33,866 nucleotides of DNA, taken from positions 1-33,866 of the forward strand of contig JAFOVD010000002.1 of the NCBI GenBank assembly GCA_017392525.1, read 5' to 3'. Of the stretch, positions 9,033 to 17,228 are shown one piece after another. The notes below the pieces were generated by a model. That model made no database searches. It saw only the letters and a program-made list of their open reading frames with translations, and was not told the origin of the DNA. A program made the translations under genes and the position numbers. The stretch is from Lachnospiraceae bacterium (lineage in GTDB: Bacteria; Bacillota; Clostridia; Lachnospirales; Lachnospiraceae). The stretch's first letter is position 1. Every line of letters starts with the position of its first letter.

Positions 9033-9929
9033 CTATCTGTCCTCCTTCATATTTACGTCAACCTGCTGGAATGGAATTGTAATGCCATTCTCGTCAAATG
9101 CGTATTTGACCTTTTCCAGCATGTCCCATCGAATATTCCAATAGCTTGTTGTCGGTACCCAGAATCGCATTCCAAGTTCTACAGAACTTGCTGCCAGCTC
9201 CTTGACAAAGATATTGGTATCCATATCTTTAAATCTGCGGGGTTCTGCCGAAACCAAATCCTCCAATATCTTCTTGGCCTTCTTAATATCGTCATCGTAA
9301 CCAATAGAAACTGTCAGATCGATCTGTCGTCTGTCACTGTGGGTTGCATTGGTCAGTGAATTATTCGCCAACGTACCATTTGGAATTACAATCAGCTTGT
9401 TATCTATTGTTCTAAGCTTTGTATAGAAAATCGTAATCTCTGTAACCGTACCCTCGTTGCCATGGGTATCCTCGATGATATAATCACCCACCACAAATGG
9501 ATGCAGTACCAGAATCAGTACTCCACCGGCAAAGTTGGAAAGTGATCCCTGCAAAGCCAGGCCTGCAGTTAATCCCAGGGATGCCACACCTGCTGCAACG
9601 GAACTGGTTTCGATTCCGAAAATATTAAGAATACAAATCAGCAGAAACACGTAGAGAATCACTTTGACAACAGAGTTCACAAACTGTCTGACCCCTGTAT
9701 CCACATCATGCTTCTCCATGGATTTCTGTATAATCTTTAAAATGAGTAGTATTATTTTGCGGCCAACCACGTATGTAATCAGTGCAAAAATTACTGCCCA
9801 TAGAAATGCAAACGCATCCGGCAAGAATTTAGATAGCGCATCCTTTACCAGTCCATCATTCATATTCTGTAATAGGCGCTGTGTTGTAGTTAACGTCTCT
9901 GTAACTGTTTCCAAAGTTTCACCTTGCAT
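9033..9929 (-). CDS. mscS: MscS-family small-conductance mechanosensitive channel
   Basis: Inner-membrane channel that releases solutes on hypo-osmotic shock. The 298-residue protein has three hydrophobic segments at about 37-57, 84-104 and 108-135. The pore-lining TM3 is Gly/Ala-rich (VAAGVASLGLTAGLALQGSL). It leads into the MscS beta-domain (NFAGGVLILVLHPFVVGDYI) and the signature VIPNGTLANNSLTNATHSDRR at about 181-201. Start ATG at 9927-9929 has GGAG at about 9 nt. It is the first gene of the mscS-M16C-era-recO-unknown-glyS unit and has a reasonable promoter just upstream. The linkage to era/recO looks like simple co-transcription and not a shared function. Confidence 0.93.
   Translation of the reverse strand: MQGETLETVTETLTTTQRLLQNMNDGLVKDALSKFLPDAFAFLWAVIFALITYVVGRKIILLILKIIQKSMEKHDVDTGVRQFVNSVVKVILYVFLLICILNIFGIETSSVAAGVASLGLTAGLALQGSLSNFAGGVLILVLHPFVVGDYIIEDTHGNEGTVTEITIFYTKLRTIDNKLIVIPNGTLANNSLTNATHSDRRQIDLTVSIGYDDDIKKAKKILEDLVSAEPRRFKDMDTNIFVKELAASSVELGMRFWVPTTSYWNIRWDMLEKVKYAFDENGITIPFQQVDVNMKEDR
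9041..9047 (-). promoter_or_regulatory. Ribosome-binding site deciding the TTG start of the M16C peptidase
   Basis: AAGGAGG on the minus strand lies 9 nt before the TTG at 9031, inside the last codons of mscS. It supports translation from TTG and a coupled mscS/peptidase arrangement. Confidence 0.75.
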
Positions 9930-9994
9930 ATTCTACATCTCCAAATCCTATTTTTCGCATATCTGCTATAAAAAAGCACAGACATACAGGGTTT

Positions 9995-10023
9995 ATTTTA
10001 TCACATCTTTTAACCGCTAACAA
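9995..10023 (-). promoter_or_regulatory. Candidate promoter of the mscS-glyS operon
   Basis: On the minus strand TTGTTA, exactly 17 bp, then TAAAAT, with a TG one base before the -10. Predicted leader is about 60 nt to the mscS ATG. It lies directly after the serA terminator, where a new unit must start. Confidence 0.55.
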
Positions 10024-10052
10024 TCGCCATTCCCCTGTATTTTATGATAGCG

Positions 10053-10085
10053 AAAAGGGTCCTGCTGTAATCGCAAGACCCTCTT
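10053..10085 (-). terminator. Terminator after serA
   Basis: Arms AAAAGGGTC (10053-10061) and GACCCTCTT (10077-10085) frame a loop that can form three more pairs (TGC/GCA). On the minus strand only four Ts follow the stem, so it is moderate in strength. It is placed 45 nt after the serA stop. Confidence 0.65.
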
Positions 10086-10129
10086 CTAAAACCCTACATT
10101 ATATGTTGATCTCTTAAAAAGATAGCAAC

Positions 10130-11293
10130 CTATTTTACAACGTGAACGCGAATAACTTCTGCAATCGCATTCAGCTTTTCAATAGCACATGGTGAAATCG
10201 GAGTATCTAAATCCAACAATGCATATGCATAGTCACCACGGCTCTTATTTGTCATATCTGCAATATTAATATCGCTGTCCCCAAGGATGGTAGCAAACTG
10301 TGCGATAACACCCTTGTTATTTCTATGAAGAATTCCGATTCGACCTGCGGATGTGCAGACACCGTTGTCACAATCCGGATAGTTAACGGAATGCTTGATA
10401 TTACCATTCTCCAAGAAGTCTCTGATTTCCTTAACAGCCATTACAGCACAGTTGTCTTCTGCCTCTTCTGTAGATGCACCAAGATGAGGTGTAAGGATAA
10501 CATTTTCCTGACCTGCAGTAACAGGATTAGGGAAATCGGATACATACTTACGAACCTTACCACTCTTAATAGCATCTAAAACAGCTGCTTCATCAACCAG
10601 AAGATCTCTCGCATAATTTAAGATGACAACCCCGTCTTTCATCTTATCTATGGCTTCTTTGTTGATTAGATTCTTAGTTGAGTCGAGAAGTGGAACATGC
10701 ACTGTGATAAAGTCACATTTCTCAAAAATCTCATCATAGGATGCACTGTGATGAACAGATCTGGACAGATCCCAGGCTGCATTTACAGAGATAAACGGAT
10801 CACAACCATATACTTCCATTCCAAGATGAACGGCTGCATTGGCAACCTTGACACCAATAGCACCTAATCCAATGATACCCAGTGTCTTACCTGCAAGCTC
10901 TGTACCTGCAAAGTTCTTCTTGGCCTTTTCCATCGTCTTACCGATTTCAGGATCTTCCTTGTTCTCTTCACACCATGTATTACCGCCAATAATATCTCTG
11001 GAAGCGAGAAGCATACCGGAGAGAACCAGTTCCTTAACCGCATTGGCATTGGCTCCCGGTGTATTGAAAACTACGACACCGGCCTCTGCACACTTGTCCA
11101 GCGGAATATTGTTAACACCGGCACCTGCTCTTGCTACAGCCTTGAGATTCTTTGGCAATTCCAGATCATGCATCTTCGCAGAACGAACCAGTACCGCATC
11201 TGCTTCTTCCAATGCTTCTGTCTTCTTATAATTTGTATCGAATAAATCCAGACCCTTTGCGGAAATCGGATTTAAGCAATGATATGTAAACAT
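10130..11293 (-). CDS. serA: D-3-phosphoglycerate dehydrogenase with C-terminal ACT domain
   Basis: First step of serine synthesis: 3-phosphoglycerate to 3-phosphohydroxypyruvate with NAD. The 387-residue protein has the 2-hydroxyacid dehydrogenase fold, with NAD loop GLGAIG at 142-147, catalytic Arg229 in LNYARD and catalytic His270 in LTPHLGAST. An ACT domain at about 317-387 (GRIGILHRNNKGVIAQFATI) may mediate serine feedback. The catalytic Glu usual in the family (VFPTEP in the E. coli enzyme) appears replaced: the aligned segment here is SDFPNP, with Asn at that place. Start ATG at 11291-11293 follows AGGAGG and lies 32 nt after serC. It is the last gene of the leuB-ilvD-ilvB-serC-serA unit. 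Confidence 0.95.
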   Translation of the reverse strand: MFTYHCLNPISAKGLDLFDTNYKKTEALEEADAVLVRSAKMHDLELPKNLKAVARAGAGVNNIPLDKCAEAGVVVFNTPGANANAVKELVLSGMLLASRDIIGGNTWCEENKEDPEIGKTMEKAKKNFAGTELAGKTLGIIGLGAIGVKVANAAVHLGMEVYGCDPFISVNAAWDLSRSVHHSASYDEIFEKCDFITVHVPLLDSTKNLINKEAIDKMKDGVVILNYARDLLVDEAAVLDAIKSGKVRKYVSDFPNPVTAGQENVILTPHLGASTEEAEDNCAVMAVKEIRDFLENGNIKHSVNYPDCDNGVCTSAGRIGILHRNNKGVIAQFATILGDSDINIADMTNKSRGDYAYALLDLDTPISPCAIEKLNAIAEVIRVHVVK

Positions 11294-11325
11294 CTTTTTT
11301 CTTTCCTCCTGTAAAACCCCTGATA

Positions 11326-12411
11326 CTATTTCAGATTTTTCTTTTCAAAGTCTTCCATAAAGTTTACAAGTGCTTCTACACCGGCCTTAGGCATAGCGTT
11401 GTAGATACTTGCTCTCATACCGCCGACTGTACGATGTCCCTTTAAATTCTCAAGACCGGCTGCCTTGGACTCTGCTACGAACTTCGCATCCAAATCTGCA
11501 TCTCCTGTAATGAAAGGTACATTCATAAGAGATCTGCTCTTTGGTTCAACGGTTCCCTTAAATAACTTTGACTGATCCAGATAATTGTAGAGGATTGCAG
11601 CCTTTTCTTCATTTCTCTGCTTCATAACTTCCAGACCGCCCATATTCTTTAACCACTTGAATACCAGGCCGCAGATATAGATTGACCAGCAGTTTGGTGT
11701 GTTATATAAGCTGTCATTGTCTGCCTGTGTCTTGAACTTTAACATAGTTGGTGTTCCCGGCAGGCAGTCATCTGTAATCAAATCCTCACGGATCACATCA
11801 ATTACAAGTCCTGCTGGTCCTACATTCTTCTGAACACCACCGTAGACGATACCGTATTTGGAAACGTCCATTGGTTCAGATAAGAACATGGAAGAAACAT
11901 CACTGACCAAATCAACCCCCTTGGTATCCGGAAGTTCAGGATATTTTGTTCCGTAGATTGTATTGTTCTGGCAGATATATACATAATCCATATCTTCAGT
12001 AATTGGAAGATTGGATACATCCGGAATATACGAGAATGTCTTATCGGCAGAGGATGCAAGTTCTACAACCTCACCATACTGCTTTGCTTCAGCAGCAGCC
12101 TTCTTAGCCCACTGACCAGTAATAATATAGCCAGCCTTCTTATTCTTCATCAGGTTCATTGGAATCGCAGCAAACTGCTGAGAAGCGCCACCCTGTAAGA
12201 ATAAAACCTTGTAATTATCCGGTACTCCAACGAGTTCACGGAAGTCCGATTCTGCAGTTTTGATAATATCATCAAACATCTTAGAACGGTGGGACATCTC
12301 ATTTACCGACATACCACAGCCCTTGTAATCCAACATGTCCGCTTGTGCTTCCTTCAATACTTCTTCCGGCAGAACCGCAGGTCCCGCAGAAAAGTTGTAA
12401 ACTCTACTCAT
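11326..12411 (-). CDS. serC: Phosphoserine aminotransferase
   Basis: PLP enzyme converting 3-phosphohydroxypyruvate and glutamate to phosphoserine and 2-oxoglutarate. The 361-residue protein has the family N-terminus MSRVYNFSAGPAVLPEEVL, the substrate loop MSVNEMSHRS and FLQGGASQQF. The PLP-binding Lys195 lies in YGGVQKNVGPAG. The C-terminal GHRTVGGMRASIYNAMP is also typical. Its ATG (12409-12411) overlaps the end of ilvB by 8 nt, with AAGGAG upstream inside ilvB, so translational coupling is likely. serA follows after 32 nt. No serB phosphatase is in the window. Confidence 0.97.
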   Translation of the reverse strand: MSRVYNFSAGPAVLPEEVLKEAQADMLDYKGCGMSVNEMSHRSKMFDDIIKTAESDFRELVGVPDNYKVLFLQGGASQQFAAIPMNLMKNKKAGYIITGQWAKKAAAEAKQYGEVVELASSADKTFSYIPDVSNLPITEDMDYVYICQNNTIYGTKYPELPDTKGVDLVSDVSSMFLSEPMDVSKYGIVYGGVQKNVGPAGLVIDVIREDLITDDCLPGTPTMLKFKTQADNDSLYNTPNCWSIYICGLVFKWLKNMGGLEVMKQRNEEKAAILYNYLDQSKLFKGTVEPKSRSLMNVPFITGDADLDAKFVAESKAAGLENLKGHRTVGGMRASIYNAMPKAGVEALVNFMEDFEKKNLK

Positions 12412-14116
12412 TTTCTTTCTCCTTTAAATCAACCTCATCAAAACAGTCACTAATTGGTGTACCCGGTGCAACCATCGGCCAAACCTTGTCATCCGAACCA
12501 ACAATTACATCAATGAGTACCGGCCCATCAGCCTCCATTGCCTTGTCAAATACTTCCATGAACTCCTTTTGACTCGTAGCACGATACCCCGTCGCACCAA
12601 GCGCCTCAGCCAGCTTTACGAAGTCTACGCCATCGTCCAGAATTGTGCTGGAGTAACGTTTCCCGTAAAAGAGGTCCTGCCACTGACGAACCATACCCAA
12701 AACGTGATTATTCATAACCACCTCAATCAATGGCAATTTCTCTCTTGCTGCTGTTGCAAGTTCATTCATATTCATACGGAAACAACCGTCTCCGGCAATG
12801 TTTATAACTTTCTTGTCAGGGTTACCAATCTGCGCACCAATCGCAGCCCCCAGTCCGTATCCCATGGTTCCAAGTCCACCGGAACTTAAGAAATGTCTCG
12901 GACTCTTGTATTTATAATATTGCGCTGCCCACATCTGATGCTGTCCAACTTCTGTAACAATCACAGCATCTCCGGCAGTCTTCTCATAGATATAATTCAC
13001 CGCAAAAGGACCGGTTAATCCTTCTTCCGGTACAACCGTCGGGAATTTCTTCTTCAGTTCACTGATATGCTTCATCCATTCTCCGTGATTCTGCTTATCC
13101 AGAAGCGAATTCACTTCTGCCAATACAGTTTTAACATCACCGATCACCTGAGTATCAACGACAATATTCTTATTGATTTCAGCCGGATCAATATCGATTT
13201 GTACAATCTTGGCCTTCTCCGCAAATTTCTTAGGATTGCCGAGAACACGATCCGAAAATCTCGTTCCGATGGCAATCAGTAAATCGCAATCACTTACACC
13301 CAGATTCGATGTCTTGGTACCATGCATACCAAGCATTCCGGTATAACGTTCATTTGTTCCATCAAATGCTCCCTTGCCCATAAGGGAATCGCAAACCGGT
13401 GCATCCACAAGTTCTGCAAACTTTGCCAGCTCCTCCGAGGCTCCCGAGATAATGGCACCACCGCCGACGAAGATAAAAGGTCTCTTCGATTTCTTGATAC
13501 GATGTATCATTTCCTCAATTGCCTCAACTCCGGTTTCCTGACTTCTTTTCAAATCCGAGGCATTGATAGTCTTTGTCTTCTCTCCCGGTACAGCCGGCTT
13601 ATATTCACACTTATTTCCGGTTGCATCCTTGGTGATATCCACAAGTACCGGTCCGGGTCTGCCCTCTTTTGCAATTTTAAACGCTCTTCTAAGAGTCTCT
13701 GCCAATTTATGCACATCTTTTACGATGAAATTGTGCTTGGTTACCGGCATAGTCACACCGGCAATATCCACTTCCTGGAAACTGTCCTTGCCCAGAAGTG
13801 GCACTGTAACATTGCAGGTAATCGCCACCATCGGCACAGAATCCATATAAGCCGTAGCAATACCTGTAACCAGATTTGTAGCTCCGGGACCACTTGTGGC
13901 AAAGCATACGCCTACCTTGCCCGTGGATCTTGCATATCCGTCTGCCGCATGGGATGCGCCCTGCTCATGACTTGTCAGCACGTGACGGATTTCATTTTTA
14001 TGTTTATAAAGTGCATCGTATACATTTAAGATTGCACCGCCGGGATAACCAAATACGGTATCTACCCCCTGCTCTTTCAGACATTCGATTACAATCTCTG
14101 CTCCACTTAACTGCAT
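12404..14116 (-). CDS. ilvB: Acetolactate synthase large (catalytic) subunit
   Basis: ThDP/FAD enzyme making acetolactate or acetohydroxybutyrate, the first common step for valine, leucine and isoleucine. The 570-residue protein has catalytic Glu51 in SHEQGASHAADGYAR. It also has the central FAD-binding domain and the ThDP motif starting GDG at 442-444 and ending NN at 469-470. Both features and the length fit the anabolic type with an FAD domain. The C-terminal GSDDKVWPMVAPGTPISD also fits anabolic enzymes. The regulatory small subunit gene ilvN, often adjacent, is not here. It lies 52 nt after ilvD, and its stop codon is inside the serC start region (8-nt overlap). The ATG at 14114-14116 has a purine-rich GGGAAGGAA upstream. 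Confidence 0.96.
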   Translation of the reverse strand: MQLSGAEIVIECLKEQGVDTVFGYPGGAILNVYDALYKHKNEIRHVLTSHEQGASHAADGYARSTGKVGVCFATSGPGATNLVTGIATAYMDSVPMVAITCNVTVPLLGKDSFQEVDIAGVTMPVTKHNFIVKDVHKLAETLRRAFKIAKEGRPGPVLVDITKDATGNKCEYKPAVPGEKTKTINASDLKRSQETGVEAIEEMIHRIKKSKRPFIFVGGGAIISGASEELAKFAELVDAPVCDSLMGKGAFDGTNERYTGMLGMHGTKTSNLGVSDCDLLIAIGTRFSDRVLGNPKKFAEKAKIVQIDIDPAEINKNIVVDTQVIGDVKTVLAEVNSLLDKQNHGEWMKHISELKKKFPTVVPEEGLTGPFAVNYIYEKTAGDAVIVTEVGQHQMWAAQYYKYKSPRHFLSSGGLGTMGYGLGAAIGAQIGNPDKKVINIAGDGCFRMNMNELATAAREKLPLIEVVMNNHVLGMVRQWQDLFYGKRYSSTILDDGVDFVKLAEALGATGYRATSQKEFMEVFDKAMEADGPVLIDVIVGSDDKVWPMVAPGTPISDCFDEVDLKEKENE

Positions 14117-14168
14117 CTTTTTCTTTCCTTCCCAACTTACAGGAAATGTTACTTCCCGCGTTCTATCG

Positions 14169-15839
14169 TTATGCCTTAGGCACTTCTAGGATTGCTCCTC
14201 GATTACCTGAAGTAACCATGGAGGCATATCTTGCAAGATATCCTGTTGTCACCCTTGGTTCTCTAGGTGTCCATGCCGCTCTTCTCTTCTCAAGTTCAGC
14301 ATCGTCAACCAAAAGCTGAATTGTCATATTTGGAATATCGATAGCAATCTGATCGCCCTCTTCTACAAGTGCAATTGGTCCACCAACAGCTGCCTCCGGT
14401 GATACATGACCAATAGAAGCACCTCTGGATGCCCCTGAGAAACGACCATCTGTAATTAACGCAACGGTTGAGCCAAGACCCATACCTGCAATGGCAGATG
14501 TTGGATTTAACATCTCACGCATACCAGGGCCTCCCTTAGGTCCTTCGTAACGAATTACCACAACATCGCCGGCCACTATCTGACCACCTTTAATTGCCTT
14601 GATAGCATCTTCTTCACAGTCAAATACTCTGGCAGGGCCCTGATGAACCATCATCTCAGGAACAACGGCAGAACGCTTAACAACAGAACCATCCGGTGCA
14701 AGATTACCCTTTAATACGGCAAGTCCACCGGTTTTACTATATGGATTATCCAGTGGTCTGATAACCTCCGGATTCTTATTAACTGCATACTTAATATTCT
14801 CTCCGACAGTCTTGCCTGTAACTGTCATACAGTCTGTATTTAACAGACCTGCATCCGCAAGTTCCTTCATAACTGCATAGACACCACCGGCTTCATTTAA
14901 GTCCTCCATATAAGTTGGACCTGCCGGTGCAAGATGACACAGGTTAGGTGTCTTCTCACTGATTGGATTGGCATAGGAGATATCAAAATCAAATCCCACT
15001 TCATGAGCGATTGCAGGCAGATGAAGCATGGAATTTGTGGAACATCCCAGTGCCATATCTACGGTTAATGCATTGATAATTGCATCCTTTGTCATAATAT
15101 CTCTTGGTCGAATATCCTTCTTCAGCATATCCATAACAGCATATCCGGCTCTCTTGGCAAGACGAAGTCTCTCAGAATAAACTGCAGGAATTGTACCATT
15201 TCCACCAAGTCCCATACCAAGAGCCTCTGTCAGGCAATTCATGGAGTTGGCAGTATACATACCGGAGCAAGAACCGCATGTAGGGCAAACATTCTCTTCG
15301 AAATCACGTACATCATCCTCCGTCATGGTACCGGCTGCATAAGAGCCAACTGCCTCGAACATAGAAGACAGAGATCTCTTCTGACCATGTACATGGCCGG
15401 CAAGCATTGGACCTCCGGAAACAAATACGGTAGGGACATTAATTCTGGCTGCGGCCATTAAAAGTCCAGGAACATTCTTGTCACAGTTTGGAACCATAAC
15501 CAGGGCATCAAACTGATGTGCAATTGCCATACACTCCGTAGAATCTGCAATCAGATCTCTTGTGACAAGTGAATATTTCATGCCCACATGTCCCATGGCA
15601 ATTCCATCACATACGGCGATAGCCGGAAATACAACCGGTGTTCCTCCTGCTTCCGCTACACCGAGTTTTACAGCATCCACAATCTTATCGATATTCATAT
15701 GTCCCGGTACAATCTCATTGTAGGAACTTACAATACCAACCATCGGTTTTTTTATTTCTTCTGCTGTAAATCCCAACGCATTTAACAAACTTCTGGCAGG
15801 AGCCTGCTGCATGCCGGATTTCATATTGTCGCTCTTCAT
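14169..15839 (-). CDS. ilvD: Dihydroxy-acid dehydratase
   Basis: Fe-S enzyme dehydrating dihydroxyisovalerate and dihydroxymethylvalerate to the 2-oxoacid precursors of valine/leucine and isoleucine. The 556-residue protein has the family segments [27 protein letters not shown] and [19 protein letters not shown]. Cys77, Cys119 and Cys191 are the likely cluster ligands. The C-terminal [20 protein letters not shown] is also typical. Start ATG at 15837-15839 follows GAGGG at about 9 nt; a second in-frame ATG five codons later has less support. It lies 28 nt after leuB and 52 nt before ilvB. Confidence 0.97.
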   Translation of the reverse strand: MKSDNMKSGMQQAPARSLLNALGFTAEEIKKPMVGIVSSYNEIVPGHMNIDKIVDAVKLGVAEAGGTPVVFPAIAVCDGIAMGHVGMKYSLVTRDLIADSTECMAIAHQFDALVMVPNCDKNVPGLLMAAARINVPTVFVSGGPMLAGHVHGQKRSLSSMFEAVGSYAAGTMTEDDVRDFEENVCPTCGSCSGMYTANSMNCLTEALGMGLGGNGTIPAVYSERLRLAKRAGYAVMDMLKKDIRPRDIMTKDAIINALTVDMALGCSTNSMLHLPAIAHEVGFDFDISYANPISEKTPNLCHLAPAGPTYMEDLNEAGGVYAVMKELADAGLLNTDCMTVTGKTVGENIKYAVNKNPEVIRPLDNPYSKTGGLAVLKGNLAPDGSVVKRSAVVPEMMVHQGPARVFDCEEDAIKAIKGGQIVAGDVVVIRYEGPKGGPGMREMLNPTSAIAGMGLGSTVALITDGRFSGASRGASIGHVSPEAAVGGPIALVEEGDQIAIDIPNMTIQLLVDDAELEKRRAAWTPREPRVTTGYLARYASMVTSGNRGAILEVPKA

Positions 15840-15867
15840 ACTAATATTCCCTCTTTCTTGTTACTTT

Positions 15868-16971
15868 TTATTGAATACGCTGGCAAATCAGGTCGCCCAT
15901 TTCTCTGGTTCCAACCTGCTTTACTGTCGCCTTTTTTTCTTCTTCCTGAGGCATAATATCAATTGTTCGATAGCCATCCTCGAGAACCTTCTGAACTGCA
16001 TTCTCAATAGCATCTGCCTCTTTGTCCAAATCGAAACTGTATCGAAGCATCATCGCTGCCGAAAGAATCGTTGCAATTGGATTAGCAATACCCTTGCCTG
16101 CAATATCCGGAGCCGAACCGCCACTTGGTTCATATAGACCGAACTTGGTCTCATTTAAACTTGCAGAACTTAACATACCGATAGAACCGGTCACCATACT
16201 GGCCTCATCCGACAGAATATCGCCGAACATATTCTCCGTCAGAATTACGTCAAACTGCTTAGGATCTTTGACAAGCTGCATAGCACAATTGTCTACAAGC
16301 ATATGCTCATAAGTAACTTCCGGATAATCTAAAGCAACCTCTTCTACAATCTTTCTCCAGAGTCTGGAGGAATCCAGTACATTGGCCTTATCTACGGATG
16401 TAACTTTTTTTCTACGCTTCATGGCAATATCGAAACCACGAATCGCAATACGTCGAATCTCTTCTTCGTTATATGTAAGTGTATCTGTAGCTGTCACTAC
16501 ACCATCCACTTCTTCTGTCTTTCTCGCACCAAAATATAAACCACCCGTTAACTCTCGCATAATCATCATATCGAAACCATCGCCTATGATATCCTCTCTC
16601 AGAGGACATGCTTCCCGAAGTTCCTTATAGAGATATGCAGGGCGTAAATTTGCAAATAAATTCAGGGATTTTCTAAGTTTTAGAAGGCCGGCTTCCGGTC
16701 GTTTCTCCGGTGGTAACTTATACCATGGAGAAGTCGCTGTATTGCCACCAATTGAACCCATCAGCACTGCATCACTGGCTTTCGCCTGAGCAATTGCTGC
16801 ATCTGTAAGTGGTTCACCTGTCGCATCAATGGAACAGCCGCCCATTAAGATTTCATCATATAAAAAAGTATGACCATAATGTGCTCCGATACAATCGAGC
16901 ACTTTCTTTGCCTCGGCTACAACCTCCGGTCCGATACCGTCGCCGCCGATTACTCCAACATTCAATTTCAT
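15868..16971 (-). CDS. leuB: 3-isopropylmalate dehydrogenase
   Basis: NAD-dependent oxidative decarboxylation of 3-isopropylmalate in leucine synthesis. The 367-residue protein shows MKLNVGVIGGDGIGPEVVAE at the start and the substrate loop LLKLRKSLNLFANLRPAYLY. It also has MRELTGGLYFG and the metal-site segment MFGDILSDEASMVTGSIGML. The adenine-binding GGSAPDIAGKGIANPIATIL is present too. The E-L-T-G-G-L-Y-F-G and L-R-K-S-L-N-L patterns favour LeuB over isocitrate or tartrate dehydrogenase. Start ATG at 16969-16971 has GGAAGGAAAG upstream. It is the first gene of the operon. leuA and leuCD are absent from the window, so the rest of the pathway must be elsewhere. Confidence 0.96.
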   Translation of the reverse strand: MKLNVGVIGGDGIGPEVVAEAKKVLDCIGAHYGHTFLYDEILMGGCSIDATGEPLTDAAIAQAKASDAVLMGSIGGNTATSPWYKLPPEKRPEAGLLKLRKSLNLFANLRPAYLYKELREACPLREDIIGDGFDMMIMRELTGGLYFGARKTEEVDGVVTATDTLTYNEEEIRRIAIRGFDIAMKRRKKVTSVDKANVLDSSRLWRKIVEEVALDYPEVTYEHMLVDNCAMQLVKDPKQFDVILTENMFGDILSDEASMVTGSIGMLSSASLNETKFGLYEPSGGSAPDIAGKGIANPIATILSAAMMLRYSFDLDKEADAIENAVQKVLEDGYRTIDIMPQEEEKKATVKQVGTREMGDLICQRIQ

Positions 16972-17050
16972 CTTCTTTCTTTCCTTCCTTTACCGTCAAA
17001 AGTAACATTTTCGAGATGAGAACATCCCATAGAGCAAAATGTATATACAA

Positions 17051-17087
17051 TTCGTTATATTTTTCAGACATATGTGAAAATAACGAA
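17051..17087. promoter_or_regulatory. AT-rich inverted repeat in the leuB leader
   Basis: Perfect 8-bp arms TTCGTTAT (17051-17058) and ATAACGAA (17080-17087), with a further inner TTTCA/TGAAA pairing after a small bulge. It lies between the candidate promoter and the leuB start. It could be an operator or an RNA hairpin; there is no T-tract to make it a terminator. No T-box consensus is visible. Confidence 0.45.
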
Positions 17088-17112
17088 AAACTTCAACAAT
17101 TGACTTGAATCT

Positions 17113-17141
17113 ATCTTAGTAGATTTAGAATAATATTTCAA
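17113..17141 (-). promoter_or_regulatory. Candidate promoter of the leuB-serA operon
   Basis: On the minus strand TTGAAA, 17 bp, TAAGAT. A leader of about 135 nt is predicted before leuB and contains the inverted repeat at 17051-17087. A second, weaker pair (TTGAAG, 17 bp, ATATGT) lies just downstream. Confidence 0.45.
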
Positions 17142-17169
17142 CCGGTGATATAAGATTCGTGATTATGTC

Positions 17170-17210
17170 AAAAAAAAGAATGCCAAAGGAGGTTTCCTTA
17201 GGCATTCTTA
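17170..17210 (-). terminator. Strong terminator after the Cof-type HAD gene
   Basis: Nine-bp arms AAGAATGCC (17176-17184) and GGCATTCTT (17201-17209), with an inner AGGA/TCCT pairing and, on the minus strand, a run of seven Ts (17171-17177). It lies 19 nt past the HAD gene stop. Confidence 0.92.
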
Positions 17211-17228
17211 CTTTTACACATAAAATCG

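Noticed and set aside
13322-14029. A 235-codon plus-strand frame opposite ilvB
   Set aside because: It is antisense to an unambiguous ilvB, has no ribosome site, and its residues (many Cys, His, Ser, Arg) are typical of a reverse-complement shadow.
16856-17071. Leader-peptide-like frame before leuB with three consecutive Leu codons (complement of 16997-17005)
   Set aside because: It has no Shine-Dalgarno sequence, runs over 100 nt into leuB in another frame, and no attenuator hairpin pair with a T tract follows.
16972-17141. T-box riboswitch before leuB
   Set aside because: The conserved T-box bulge sequence and an anti-terminator/terminator pair are not present on the minus strand.
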